Below are positions 1 to 10,300 of a stretch of DNA of 64,000 nucleotides, piece by piece (position 1 is the first letter of the stretch; every line of letters starts with the position of its first letter). Where the stretch lies: NCBI GenBank assembly GCA_037176725.1, contig JAZBRS010000076.1, forward strand, positions 120,981,001 through 121,045,000, given 5' to 3'. Made by a program: the position numbers and the translations under genes. The notes beneath the pieces were generated by a model, which had not been told where the DNA came from, did no database searches, and saw nothing but the letters and a program-made list of their open reading frames with translations. This DNA is from Posidonia oceanica. Its lineage: Eukaryota > Streptophyta > Magnoliopsida > Alismatales > Posidoniaceae.

Positions 1-620
1 GGATAGTTAGGGCTATCAGCCCGAACGAGGAGTTAACGGACTCATCGCCGGATAGTTAGGGCTATCAACCCGCTGAAGAGTTGACGGACTCATCACCGGA
101 TAGTTAGGGCTATCAGCCCGAACGAGGAGTTAACGGACTCATCGCCGGATAGTTAGGGCTATCAGCCCGCTGAGGGTGGAAAGTGGGCGGGATACCGAAC
201 CAGAAGGTGCGGCAGAGGTCCAGAGACACTCCCGCGACAGTTGGGGATGTCAGCCCAATGCAGATGGAAGGGGGATACCAAGGGGCAGCAAAAAAGATGC
301 CCCCGGTATCAGGATGATACCAGGGGACAGCCGAAGCGCCCCTGGCACCGAAATGCGAGGATGAATGGATGATAGGTTGACGAACCTATCGCCGGGCAGT
401 TAGGGGTGCCAGCCCGCTGGGGACTCAGCTGGGGATGACCAGCTGGGGACGATACCACAGGGCAGCCAAAAGATGCCCCTGGTATCAGGATGATACCAGG
501 GGACGGCCGAAGCGCCCCTGGCACCAAAATGCAAAGGTGGATGAGCGAGCGGATGGATGATAGGTTGACGAACCCATCACCGAGCAGTTAGGGGTGCCAG
601 CCCAGGTGCAAAGAATGAGG
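1..620. repeat. Tandem hairpin repeats in the 3' region of element A
   Basis: Positions 1 to about 175 hold a unit of roughly 49 bp starting GGATAGTTAGGGCTATC, present at 1, 50, 98 and 147. From 176 to 620 are diverged units with strong hairpins: GATAGGTT/AACCTATC around GACG (371-390), CGGGC/GCCCG (393-416), and an 11-bp stem CCCCTGGTATC/GATACCAGGGG around AGGAT (476-502). A weaker copy of the last stem lies near 299-325. The same blocks recur at 55005-55860 in element B, which identifies this as retrotransposon 3' UTR. Confidence 0.8.
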
Positions 621-2084
621 GATGCAGGCGGACACATAGAAAACCAGGAAACCCCCTAGTGGTGGGTGTGCAATGGTCTTAGCGCGGGCATGCTTCGTAG
701 CGTCATGAGGTGACAAACGAGGGACATGCCGTTCATCTAGGACCTACCCAACGCGGTGGGCAGCAAAACTTTTGAAAAACGCAGAGCCTCTGAGCGAGGT
801 TAGGCAAAAGTGCTCATCCTTGACTCCGGTTTTCGAAAACAGAGAGGAAAGAAGGTGATAGTATCTTACAGCATGCATTTTTTGGTGGCTTTGGACTCAA
901 AGCGACTGCCAAGAGGGTGCTTCTGCACTTCCTGACTCAGGAGACTCGGTCCTCGAGCAATGCCATGCTGAGTTGTGGTCGGTGGCTCTCTTTCTCACTC
1001 TTGGCTCAGGATGAGGCTTTGGCTTCGCAGAGAATAGCCTTTGGCTGCAGGCAGGTAGCAGAAGCATTGGATGCAGTTTCACAGCCTCCGTCTTAATTCC
1101 TCGGGGACCGACTACCGCTTTTGACGCTCACAGGATAATGTTTCTTTTCCCCTCATGAGTGATTGGATCTGCATCTAGCCTTCTTGGAAATAAGTGTTGT
1201 CTGCACAGGGGTTGGAGCGTGTTGCTGCGCTCGGAGGGTGGGGCCAGGTCCTCCAGATATGATGTCTTGTGCAGTTGCCAGTGTGGTGCTTGATGTTGAT
1301 AACTGAGATGGCTTTGACGCTCGTCCGAATCACTCCTCTCATGAGCGCCTTCTTTCTTCGACTTCTTTCTTCAATTTTCTTTTGTGCTCAGCATGCATAT
1401 CAAGTTATCATATTCTTTTGCTCACATGATCTCTATTCTTTTAGATATGCATGACTTCGCCCTCTTGGGGTAGCAGTCCCTGATGAGGCATTAAGGGTTC
1501 GGCTGATCCGTGTACACCCTCAGCCTCTGCAATGTGTGCTTACAGCCTCTGGCTATGCTCCGCTCCGCTTCGGTCCTCTCCGTGTTCGGTGGACTCTCTT
1601 GATAAGGTGGATCCTGCTTGTAGTGTTCTGAAACTCAGCAGGATGCTCCATTCTGCTCTCAGTCTCACTTTATGGCCACATGCAAGAGATGGCGCTGCTC
1701 GGGTGAGATCTGCTTGAGACTGTCGCTGCTTGACATCCTCTAGGCGCTGCTTGCTTGTCCATAGCCAGGTTTCTGATTATACAAATGTTTATGGGTTTTG
1801 TATTTTTTAGAAGGGAAGGGGCAAGCATGTTTTTAGGTTTTTGCATTGGTTTTGTATTTTTTATGGCTTTTTTAGGTTTAAGAAAACATAAAAAGGGGAA
1901 ACCCATAGCAATGCGAGAAAATATTTTTGCATTTTTTGATTTTCTTGATTTTTTTTTTTTGGTGCTTTTGTTTTACAGGATGCATGAAATGACACGTATG
2001 TAGGAGGTGATATGCATGACGACAGATATGTGCAAGATGGGATGAATGCATGAAATGATAGCTATGTGCAGAGGGACGTGCATG
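621..2084. other. Non-coding 3' region of element A
   Basis: No reading frame here resembles a known protein on either strand. The sequence is mixed: moderately GC-rich from about 640 to 1760, then T-rich on the plus strand from about 1770 to 1980. It lies between two hairpin-repeat blocks and probably belongs to the element's 3' non-coding region. Element B has a comparable non-coding stretch between integrase and DUF7745 (57372-58825), but I could not align the two with confidence. Confidence 0.5.
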
Positions 2085-2240
2085 GTGATAGGTTGACGGA
2101 CCTATCGCCGAATAGTTAGGGATATCAGCCCGAATGATAGGTTAACGGACCTATCACCGAGCAGTTAGGGTTGCCAGCTCGAGGATGACAGGTTAACGGA
2201 CCTATCGCCGAGCAGTTAGGGTTGCCAGCCTGAGGATGAT
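2085..2240. repeat. Three tandem hairpin units downstream of gag in element A
   Basis: Each unit of about 52-55 bp holds a GATAGG...CCTATC type hairpin followed by a second hairpin around AGTTAGGG. One copy of the second hairpin has the stem CGAGC/GCTCG (2158-2162 with 2177-2181). The equivalent stem at 393-416 is CGGGC/GCCCG. The third unit has degraded arms. Confidence 0.75.
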
Positions 2241-2536
2241 GAGATGGATGCAAGAAGCAGAAGAGATGCATGCTTTTTAATGAGTTTTGTTAATTTTATA
2301 CTTTTTATGATTTTCAGGCAAGGCGAAAAACCAAAAAAAACAAATCAAAATAGAAAGAAAAGACAATGCAGAAAACAAAAGAGAGGTTAGAAGGACTTAC
2401 CTGGATGGCGCTGCGCCTGGTCGTGCTATCGACGCTGCCGTTGCATCTCCGAGCGTCCCTCGGGCGAGATAGGGAGGATGGAAGAAGGGGATCGCGCCGA
2501 TGGGGACCAGAAGGATCCATCGGAGCAGAGCGGGAT
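2241..2536 (-). other. Region just 3' of gag A with a consensus 5' splice site
   Basis: On the minus strand a perfect consensus donor CAG|GTAAGT has its exon edge at 2401. It lies about 135 nt after the gag stop codon. A short overlapping reading frame (2520 to 2314, not in the gag frame) crosses it in codon phase 0. The sequence beyond the donor is T-rich on the minus strand, as in a plant intron. Ogre-type elements are known to use introns, but no transcript evidence is available here. Confidence 0.4.
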
Positions 2537-4702
2537 TCAGAAAAGATTGGAGTAACCCCCCGAGGTTCCGGCAGCTGCGAAGCCTGCAGGCCCGGAAGAG
2601 GAAGGGTCGGCTACACTAGGGCGTGCAAGTGCAAGTGCAGGTGTATGTGTATGTGCATGCTCCTGCTCACCAACGCTGATGATCCTGCGGTCGATCAGGC
2701 ATTGAACGGCATCCCGGAGAGCGAGGCAGTTGTCCGTCGAGTGCCCGGTGGCCCGATGGAAACTGTAGAACTGATCCATATCATGCCACCACGGAGGGGG
2801 ATTTGGTGACGGACGGACAGCCGGGAGTCTCAGGAGCGACTCAACTTGAGGGAAGATGACACTCAGTGGTCCGGGGAGAGGCGTGTAATCACACTCAGCC
2901 CGACGAGGTCGTCTTTGCCCTGGGTGGAGTCCTTGCCGAGTGGGTGCGACGTGATGCACGGGCTCGACGGTGGCAGGGTGCTCAGTGGGTGCAAAATTAG
3001 GTGCGTGCTCTAGCGGAAAAGGGTCTAGCTGACTCTCTGCATAGGCAGGCTCTTCGGGAAGATCGACGCATAACTCAGAGAGCTGTTCGGAGCAGTCCGG
3101 AGTGGAGCTGTTGTTGTTGCTGCTGCGATTGCCGGAGGTGTTGGCCTGCCTAGCCAATGCAGAAAGTGCGGGGAAATGCCCACTTTGCAGCGAGCTTTCA
3201 ACGCGGACACCAGCCCTAATCAGCGATGCATGACTAGTGATGTGCTGAATGCAAAGCAGAGTCCCAATCACTGGCAGCACCCCTTTAACAATCATCTCGA
3301 TAGAATCCTCCTCGGAGGGTTTATCTTTGACTTGGGCGGCTAAGGAACGCCAGCGACCGACATACTCCCCGAATGGCTCTTGGGGTCTCTGCCGGATGGC
3401 GACGAGATCCTCCCTCTTGGGGATCAGGTCGAGGTTGAAAGCATACTGCTCAAGGAAGGCCTGAGAAAGATCCGTCCAAGCTCGAACCGTGGCCATGTCA
3501 AGGGAAGTGAACCACTTGAGCGCGGGGCCGGTTAAACTCTTCTGAAACAGGCGGATAAGGAGCCTTTCATCAGCCTGAAGCTGAGCAAGGTCCCCGTAGT
3601 ATGCCTTCCGATGCGAAATAGGGCAGCCTTTACCATTGTATTTATCGAAGACCGGGATGCGGAACTTCGAAGGGAGTACGGCCTCGGGAAAGAGACAAAG
3701 GTCGCGAAACTGGTAAGACTGGTGGTCCTTGCCCTGCACTAGACGTAGTGCTTTCTCCAGAACGTCCATCCTGTCATTGATGGGGTCTGGATTGGCTGCC
3801 ATAGGAGATGAGGCAACAGGGGCAGGGACCACATACGCCGAGTGGGTCGTACCTAAGTGCTTTTTCGGATCTACCAAAGCGTCACCTGGTGGAGCAACGG
3901 GATGGCCGACGTATCCGTGCGTGCGTGCAGTGTAGGCAGGAAAGCATGCTGGGTTCTGAACCTGATGCAAGGGAGATGGGTAGGCAATATGTTGTGTGGT
4001 GTGAGGTGCAGATTGTTGGAGCAATAGTGGCTGCGCAGGTGCGATGCCAGGCAGTGAACCAGTGGGATACCGTGCTCCGACCAGCCCAAAAGACTGATCA
4101 CCAGGAAATGGAGTTGAATGCAGTGCACGGTGTTGTGCAGAAGCAGGAGACAGATGTCGCGCCCTCATCACTAGAGCAGTGTGTAGCTGGGGCGATGGTC
4201 TGGGCGGGGGCGCAGTGTGTGCAACAGTAGGCCGCAGCGGAACCTTAGGGGCAACAGGAATGCAAGAGGGTCGAACTGATAGAGCTATACCCTGCAGTGT
4301 GTGGGCAAGGTCCATCAAGTGCCGATACCGCGCTTCAGGGGACCCGTGAGTGGGAACACTGAATTGCAGAACAGGCCGGGAGGCAGACTCAAGAGATTGA
4401 GAACCTAAAGCAAAGGTCGCCGCAGTAGAAGGGATGTCGGGAGCGACATATCCCAAGGACGAAGGAGTCAGAGGCGCCTCTAGAACGCAAGGGGCGGTCA
4501 TCGAGACAGATTCGACGACCGGATCCAGAGTGGCGCAAGTTTGCCAAAGACCCGCAGCAGAAGGGAGTACCCTAGACGCCTGGGGATGGAATCCTGGTGT
4601 CATAGAGGGCACAGAGCGAACAGAAGTGAAATCCGGAGGAACCCAGGTGGTAAACCCCTCCGAATCATCGGTAAAGTGGAGCCCACCGACAGACTGGGCC
4701 AT
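2537..4702 (-). CDS. gag: Gag polyprotein of element A (Tat/Ogre-like), intact 721 codons
   Basis: This is the structural capsid/nucleocapsid protein of a Ty3/gypsy element. The first 300 or so residues are Pro/Ser/Ala-rich and low in complexity. A short helical stretch (DPINDRMDVLEKALRLVQG) lies near residue 305. The Retrotrans_gag-type capsid domain follows at about 345-520, with FDKYNGKGCP, LTGPALKWFTSLD and PFGEYVGRWRSLA. Near residues 645-660 is a degenerate zinc knuckle, FYSFHRATGHSTDNC. Element B has CNFHRSVGHSTDNC there, so A has lost the first ligand (Cys to Tyr). The protein aligns almost without gaps to element B gag and stays open where B has a stop. It ends shortly after the knuckle with no protease. 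The ATG at 4702 is about 135 nt downstream of an acceptor-like AG. The open frame may mean recent activity or mobilisation in trans, which is inference. Confidence 0.85.
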   Translation of the reverse strand: MAQSVGGLHFTDDSEGFTTWVPPDFTSVRSVPSMTPGFHPQASRVLPSAAGLWQTCATLDPVVESVSMTAPCVLEAPLTPSSLGYVAPDIPSTAATFALGSQSLESASRPVLQFSVPTHGSPEARYRHLMDLAHTLQGIALSVRPSCIPVAPKVPLRPTVAHTAPPPRPSPQLHTALVMRARHLSPASAQHRALHSTPFPGDQSFGLVGARYPTGSLPGIAPAQPLLLQQSAPHTTQHIAYPSPLHQVQNPACFPAYTARTHGYVGHPVAPPGDALVDPKKHLGTTHSAYVVPAPVASSPMAANPDPINDRMDVLEKALRLVQGKDHQSYQFRDLCLFPEAVLPSKFRIPVFDKYNGKGCPISHRKAYYGDLAQLQADERLLIRLFQKSLTGPALKWFTSLDMATVRAWTDLSQAFLEQYAFNLDLIPKREDLVAIRQRPQEPFGEYVGRWRSLAAQVKDKPSEEDSIEMIVKGVLPVIGTLLCIQHITSHASLIRAGVRVESSLQSGHFPALSALARQANTSGNRSSNNNSSTPDCSEQLSELCVDLPEEPAYAESQLDPFPLEHAPNFAPTEHPATVEPVHHVAPTRQGLHPGQRRPRRAECDYTPLPGPLSVIFPQVESLLRLPAVRPSPNPPPWWHDMDQFYSFHRATGHSTDNCLALRDAVQCLIDRRIISVGEQEHAHTHTPALALARPSVADPSSSGPAGFAAAGTSGGYSNLF

Positions 4703-5964
4703 TGCTGACTGAGTCTAAGTGAGCAGAAACTGCGACGAGAGAGAAAGAAGTAAAGTCTAAGGAAAGCTACCGCTAGAAGCGACGAGTAGTTCAGAGGAAG
4801 GATGCTCAGAGTCTGGGCAGCGGATCCCGCACGTACCTGCAAGAGAGTAAAGATGTTAGAAGTTGTATGCAATAAAGAGTTATTAGGGGTGGCATGAATG
4901 GCATACATGCAAGTGAATGTCCTAAGATGCGCTCTCTCACCATGCAAGTCCTGAATAGATGACCTACTAGGACACACTCAAGGGTAGTGGGTTTAGACAG
5001 ACTCCAGGTCAGAAAAAGCAGGTTCCCTGTCGAACTCCTGGCCCAAAGCTCAGGTAATAACAGGGTGGTGCGTTGGTGGCCTCTACCCCGCCAAAGCGTG
5101 GGTGGTACCCTCTACTAACACCGATACGACCCCCGGACAAGGGGGGACAGACCGACTGACTCGCGCCACGCTCAAAGCGGTGGAACAAGAGGCCGGGACT
5201 GTCCTTCGCAGACTGTGGGTGGACTTAGAAGAGAGAATGCATGCTTTCTAAGATGAATCAATCATGCAAGATGCTTTAGAGTCTTTTACTTGCGTTTTAT
5301 TAACCAGAAAGGGGGAAAATTGCAAGTTATTGGCTCTAGTTGTGCTTAGAAGTTATTGTTTAGCTTTATTGTAGCTTTTAAGTTAAGCAAAAGGGAGAGC
5401 AAACATGTTTCTACTGTCCTAGGCATGGCATACGCAAAGGGGAAAGACACAGACAAACATGGCATGCAATCAATCACACAACAAAGCAAAAAGCATGCGC
5501 ATGGCATGTGCAAGTGTTCGTGAGCATAATGGTGAAGAAAAACATTTATCAAGTCAAAAGGCATGTATGCAAGGTATGTGCGTGCGTAGTGACATAGCAA
5601 AGGTGTACAAGAAGCATTTAACATTCAAAAAGCATGTATTTTAGCCAAACAAAGTATGTAGACATGCAATGTGTGAGAATTAAAGCAATAACAAGCAAGT
5701 AAGATGAAGCAAGGTAAAAGTGAGTAGACTGTAAAAGAAATAGGAGCACAAGTAAGGCAATAAGTAAATAAACAAGCAAATAAACGAAGCCAAGCAAAAG
5801 AAAGCGCAAACCGAGGCGAAAGAGGTGCAAAACCTAAGCAAAGTAGCCACGAAGCGACTCGCTAGGAATTTGCACAGAAACGCAAGCAAAACAGGCACAC
5901 AAGGCAGACAAAGCTGCAAAACAGGCGAGCGAAAAACGCCAAGAGCGAAAGCCAGAGTCTGTTC
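4703..5964 (-). other. Untranslated leader between PBS and gag of element A
   Basis: There is no convincing reading frame. On the minus strand at 4831-4848 the sequence CTCTCTTGCAG|GTACGT is at once a 3' splice acceptor (pyrimidine tract and CAG) and a 5' donor (GTACGT). That is the form of a recursive splice point, about 135 nt before the gag ATG. The part from about 5400 to 5960 is A-rich on the plus strand, rich in GCAAA/AGCAA words and low in complexity. Confidence 0.5.
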
Positions 5965-5982
5965 CCCCCAGTAGAGTCGCCA
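5965..5982 (-). other. Primer-binding site of element A (tRNA-Arg type)
   Basis: On the minus strand one base after the LTR end (ACTACA, then G) is TGGCGACTCTACTGGGGG. It begins TGG, the complement of a tRNA 3' CCA end. I recall this PBS form as the tRNA-Arg type used by Tat/Ogre elements, but did not check it against a tRNA. It fixes LTR A as a 5' LTR and the element as minus-strand. Confidence 0.8.
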
Positions 5983-6649
5983 CTGTAGTAATCCCGATCG
6001 GAATCAGGCTCACTATTAGCGGCGATTGGATCCGAGGAAGAGGCTCAACTCGAAAACACTTAAAGTCGAGGAGAAAAGGGAAAGATAAGACAAATCAGAG
6101 TCGCCACCATGTCTATTAACGGAAGACAAGGAAAATCGGGGGAAATGCGTGAATTAACACGCAAAACCAAGCAAGAAATGCAAAGCAAAGCAATGCAAAG
6201 GGAAACAAATGCAAATACATGCAAATGAAATGACTCTAGCCTAGGATAAGGGCAATATGGTCATTGCAGGCCAAAAGACTGGGCAAGGACTCCTGTTACG
6301 TGCGGGGAAGGTGTTAGGCACCCCCGACACGCCCGAGAATCGGTCTTTCTAGGCTTACGCTCGCATACGCAGGGAAATGCAGATCTGAATGCCTATGTGC
6401 CTATGAGTGCCTAAATGAATGCTCAAGGAGTGCTCTAAGTGGGGAAATGCAAGGCAGGGAAGTAAACATGCTCTCTAAGTGCTCAGCTACGCTGTCCGTG
6501 TTCCGAACCAGGCGAAACCCAGCTCGTGAGAACTCCAGGCAGTAAGCATCACAGCCCTGTATGCAAATGCAAGCGAAAAAGCAAAACAGCGGCAAAACCG
6601 TGCAATGCGATCGACATGCAAGAGAAAACGGCGAAAAACACGCAAAGCG

Positions 6650-6960
6650 AGGCGAGAAACAAGAGCGGCACGCAAAACGGTGCAAAAAGACAGGATCGGC
6701 ACGTAAAACAAGCGAGAAAGCAAGGCGGCACGCAAAACGGTGCAAAAGAACGAAACCGGCACGCAAAACAAGCGAAAAAAACAAGGCGGCACGCAAAACG
6801 AGACAACAAAACAGAATGGCACGCAAAACGGCGCAAAAGGACTATAACGGGCACGCGAAATGGTGCCGAAACAAGACGAACGCGCAAGCAGCGCAAAAGC
6901 AAAGCAGGCACGCAAAACAGTGCCAAAACAGCGAAACAAAGCCCCGGAAAAGCTATGCGA
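6650..6960. repeat. LTR A internal minisatellite of GGCACGCAAAACGGTGC hairpin units
   Basis: Degenerate units of about 20-45 bp carry GGCAC, a loop of the GCAAAAC type, and GTGCC. A perfect example pairs 6907-6911 with 6920-6924. The same minisatellite is in LTR B (about 42050-42300) and LTR C (about 48080-48320). Confidence 0.65.
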
Positions 6961-7383
6961 ATGCTAATGCAAAGGAAAAGATCAGAAGAAGCCAAAGAGA
7001 GGTAAAACAGCGCGTGTGTGAGAACAGACACTGTTCGGGGCCACACGGAGTAGGTGTAAAGACCTACAAAGGGTAGGGTGAGCAAATGGAGGGATTACCG
7101 CTTCTTTGTGACCGTTTCCCACTAAACCGCTCCACGGTGTGTCTCGCACGCTGCCCAAAGCTCGCGATGCGATCGGATCGTGGAAAAGGGGGAAGAAAGT
7201 CGCATTAAGTGGTGAACCCAGGGAAAACACAACACAAAACACTCAGGAGTACGCGAAACGGGGATTGGAATTGATAGACAAGAAGAGGAGGTCCTATTCT
7301 ACATGCTCAAAGAGACCGAAAGCGAAAACGAGGCAAACTATGCAAATGGCATGCGAATGAATGCAATGCAGGGGTTCAGGAGG

Positions 7384-7391
7384 ACATACCT
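7384..7391 (-). promoter_or_regulatory. Conserved predicted 5' splice donor AG|GTATGT in LTR A
   Basis: The minus strand reads CCAG|GTATGTCC. The same donor core stands at the equivalent place in LTR B (42752-42757) and LTR C (48783-48788). Retention in three diverged copies suggests use, but no RNA evidence is available. Confidence 0.35.
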
Positions 7392-10300
7392 GGAAATCCT
7401 GGGGTCTGATCTGAAATCTGCTTGGTCCATGCTGAAGAGCGCTTCGCTGCGGTCGCTTGGGCAGTTTGCTTGAGAAGATCCAACGGCCAGATTGGAAGAT
7501 ATCGCAGCTTCAGGGCAGAAGGGCCAGAACAGGGGAGAAGAACAGATCTAAGTGTTCAGGAGGTCCTAGGGGTGTGCAAAAGAGTCCTCCCAGGTGGATG
7601 GGAGCTAAGGGGGCTCTGGTGTGTGCAAAGGAATGCCAGATGCAAGACTAAAAGGATGCCAATGCATGCAAGAAGCGAGAAAAGACTAGAAGGGAATTTT
7701 TAGAAAAGTAGTGATTCAAAAGCTATTTTTGGAAAGAGAGGGGGGTTTAAATGCAAATTTTTGAAAAGGGTGGGGCTTACAGGCAGGGGTTCTGAGAACC
7801 GGAGGTGACAGAGGGTAGTTTTGCAAAGAATAGGCTTCAGAACACAGCTTTTAAAAGTAGGTATGCATCAGAGGAAGTTTTGAAAGCAAATGGCAAGCAG
7901 AATGCAATTTTTAAAAACATCAGGGGCTAAAATGCAATTTTTCCAGAAAATAGAGTTTTGGGGAGTCTGGGAATGCAGGTGGAGGTTCTACGTGCAATTT
8001 TGCAAGCATGGGAGCTAAGATGCAGTTTTAGGGGCAAAACAGTCTTTTTTCATGACTTTAAAAGGATGCAAGGACCTATATGTCGTTTTTAAATCATGCA
8101 AGGGTCAAGTATGCAATTTTAGATGCAAAGTGTGCTCTGAAATCACTGACCATGGACTGACATGCAATTTTTTGAAAATGCAAGGTTGAAAATGCAATAC
8201 AATAAGCTAAGATGCATACAAAATGGTTACTATGCATTTAAAATGGACCTAGATGCAAAAATGAAAAATCAGAGGGGCAAACATGCAATGCAGTATGCAA
8301 AAAATTTAAATTAAGACCTAAGTTCTACATTGCAATGGATCAGACAGCAAAAATGAAAAAAAAAACAGGGACACAGAATGCAATATGATAAGGCAAACTA
8401 TGCACATTAAGATTACATGAACTACTGTAGGACCTGGATGCAAAAATTGAAAGCAGAAGGGCTGAAACAAAATTTTTTACAACTAGCAAGCATAGTAAGT
8501 GGACTATCATGCAAATATTGAAAACAATAAACAGATCTTGCAATTCAACATGGTTTTAGATCAAAATAACATAAGTCTTAACATGATTTGGACCTAAACG
8601 CAATAATCAGAAACTTAAACAAAAGAAATGCAATGCAAGGAAAATTATGTAAGTTAACAAAAAATGAAAACAAAAGGGGAGGAAGACTTACAGTGGAGGA
8701 GGAGGAGCTCGCTGGCGATTCTTCTGGACCAGTGGAGGAGAGGCGACGTGGGGCAGCGGAGCGTGGGGCAAGGTCGGCGGGGCGCGACGGAGGCGGAGGG
8801 GACCTACGGCGGAGCTTCGGCAGTGGCGGGCGAGCGTGTGGAAGCTGCTGTCCTCGTTGCGCCGGCGACCGGTGCCGGAGAAGAAGGTGAACTCCGGCGA
8901 GGGCTTGCGGGCGGCACAGGCGACGAAAAGCCTCGGGGAAAAGCCGAGGAGCAAGAGGGAGACGAGGGGAATCCGGGGGAGGCTTGCTTCGGCCCTCACG
9001 AGCGCCGGAAAAGCCCACCCACCTTGGTGGCTTTCGGCCAGCCGGAGAGAAGTGGGGACGGCGGAGGGCGGCGGCTGCTATGCTGGGGAGCCTTGGGGGA
9101 CGTTGCCGGAGGCCCGAGGAGGATGACGGAGGTTCCAGAAGGGTCCTCTGCGGCCTAGAGCAAGATCTAGTTCGACCGGAGCTCAACTGTGAAGGCCGAG
9201 GTGGATACGGCGATATGCGGCGCTCCAAGGCGAGGCGAAGGCACGGGCGGCTAGGTGGTTGTTCGGGGAGTGCGTGGGAGGAAACAGAAGTGGATTTCAC
9301 TGAGCGTGGAGGAAGATATGGATGTTTGAAGATTTTGGCAAAAAAGAGGACCCAAGTGTTTGTAGTGGAATGCGGTGGCTGTGGGAGGTTTCAGGATGAG
9401 ATATTGGGTGGGTTGTGAAGGTGGGAACTTGGTGAGTACGATGGTGGAGTTTGGAAATTTTTGGATGCTCGTGGTGGTGGGTTTGCAATGGAGAAGGCCG
9501 CTCTGAGCTTATTTGGGTGCTGGCTACTTCGGGGGGGAATTCCGGCAAGGATTGGGGGTCTTTTTGGGTTCTGGAAGAAGGGTGAGAGAGCTGGTGACTT
9601 CCTCTTCGCAGGTGTGTCGGCCGAACTCCCTTCTGATTCCAAAATCCCAAGTTTTGATCCCTCCAAACTTGCTGGTTTCCAACAGTCAAAAAGAGGAGGG
9701 ATGGGTTGCTGTCCTTGGTTTCAGGCCACAGGGTAGGGTGGTGATGGTGGTCGTGGATCGTGGGTGATGGTGGGAAGTCAAGGTGGTGTCAGGGAGGTTT
9801 GAAAAAAAAGAAAACCAATGAGGAAGGCTGCTGTCGTTTTTGGCTGTGAGAAGAGGAGAAGAATGGAAGAAGAAGAAGAGAAGGAGGGAAGAAGAAGAAG
9901 TTGGCCGGCTGTGGGCTGGGCCTTGAGCACAGTAAAAAAAAAAGAAAAAGAAAAGAAAATGAAGGGGAGGAAGAGAGGAATGAGAAGTGGGAAAGAAAGG
10001 AAGGAAGAAGAAGAGAGGAAGAGAAAGGAAATAAAATTAGAAGAAGAAAAAAATAAATTAAAAATAAGTAAAAATACTAGAAAAGTTGAGTTGTGAGTTA
10101 GGATTTTAATTAGATTTTTAGTGACTGTTTTTAGGTTAATTAGTGTGTTTTGGGCTTGATTAGGGTTTTATGGTTTTGTTTTGTTCTTAATTTGTTTTCC
10201 ATTTGATTAAGTGTTTGTTAAATCTCTTTAAATTGTTTTAAAAATTGTGTTTCCCTTGTTGGACACTTAGAATATTGATTAGGATTTTTTAGGATTTATT

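Noticed and set aside
3808..4230. 140-codon plus-strand frame opposite gag A
   Set aside because: A shadow of the gag reading frame with no recognisable features.
6526..7085. Overlapping 150-180 codon frames (Lys/Arg/Gln-rich plus strand; Phe/Cys/Leu-rich minus strand) in LTR A, with similar ones in LTR B and C
   Set aside because: They are read-outs of the GGCACGCAAAACGG minisatellite on opposite strands and are not conserved as protein.
8578..9300. 240-codon minus-strand frame rich in Pro/Arg/Ser in LTR A
   Set aside because: It lies in the GC-rich block of the LTR, frames on the other strand are also open, the equivalent blocks in LTR B and C do not keep it, and no domain is visible.
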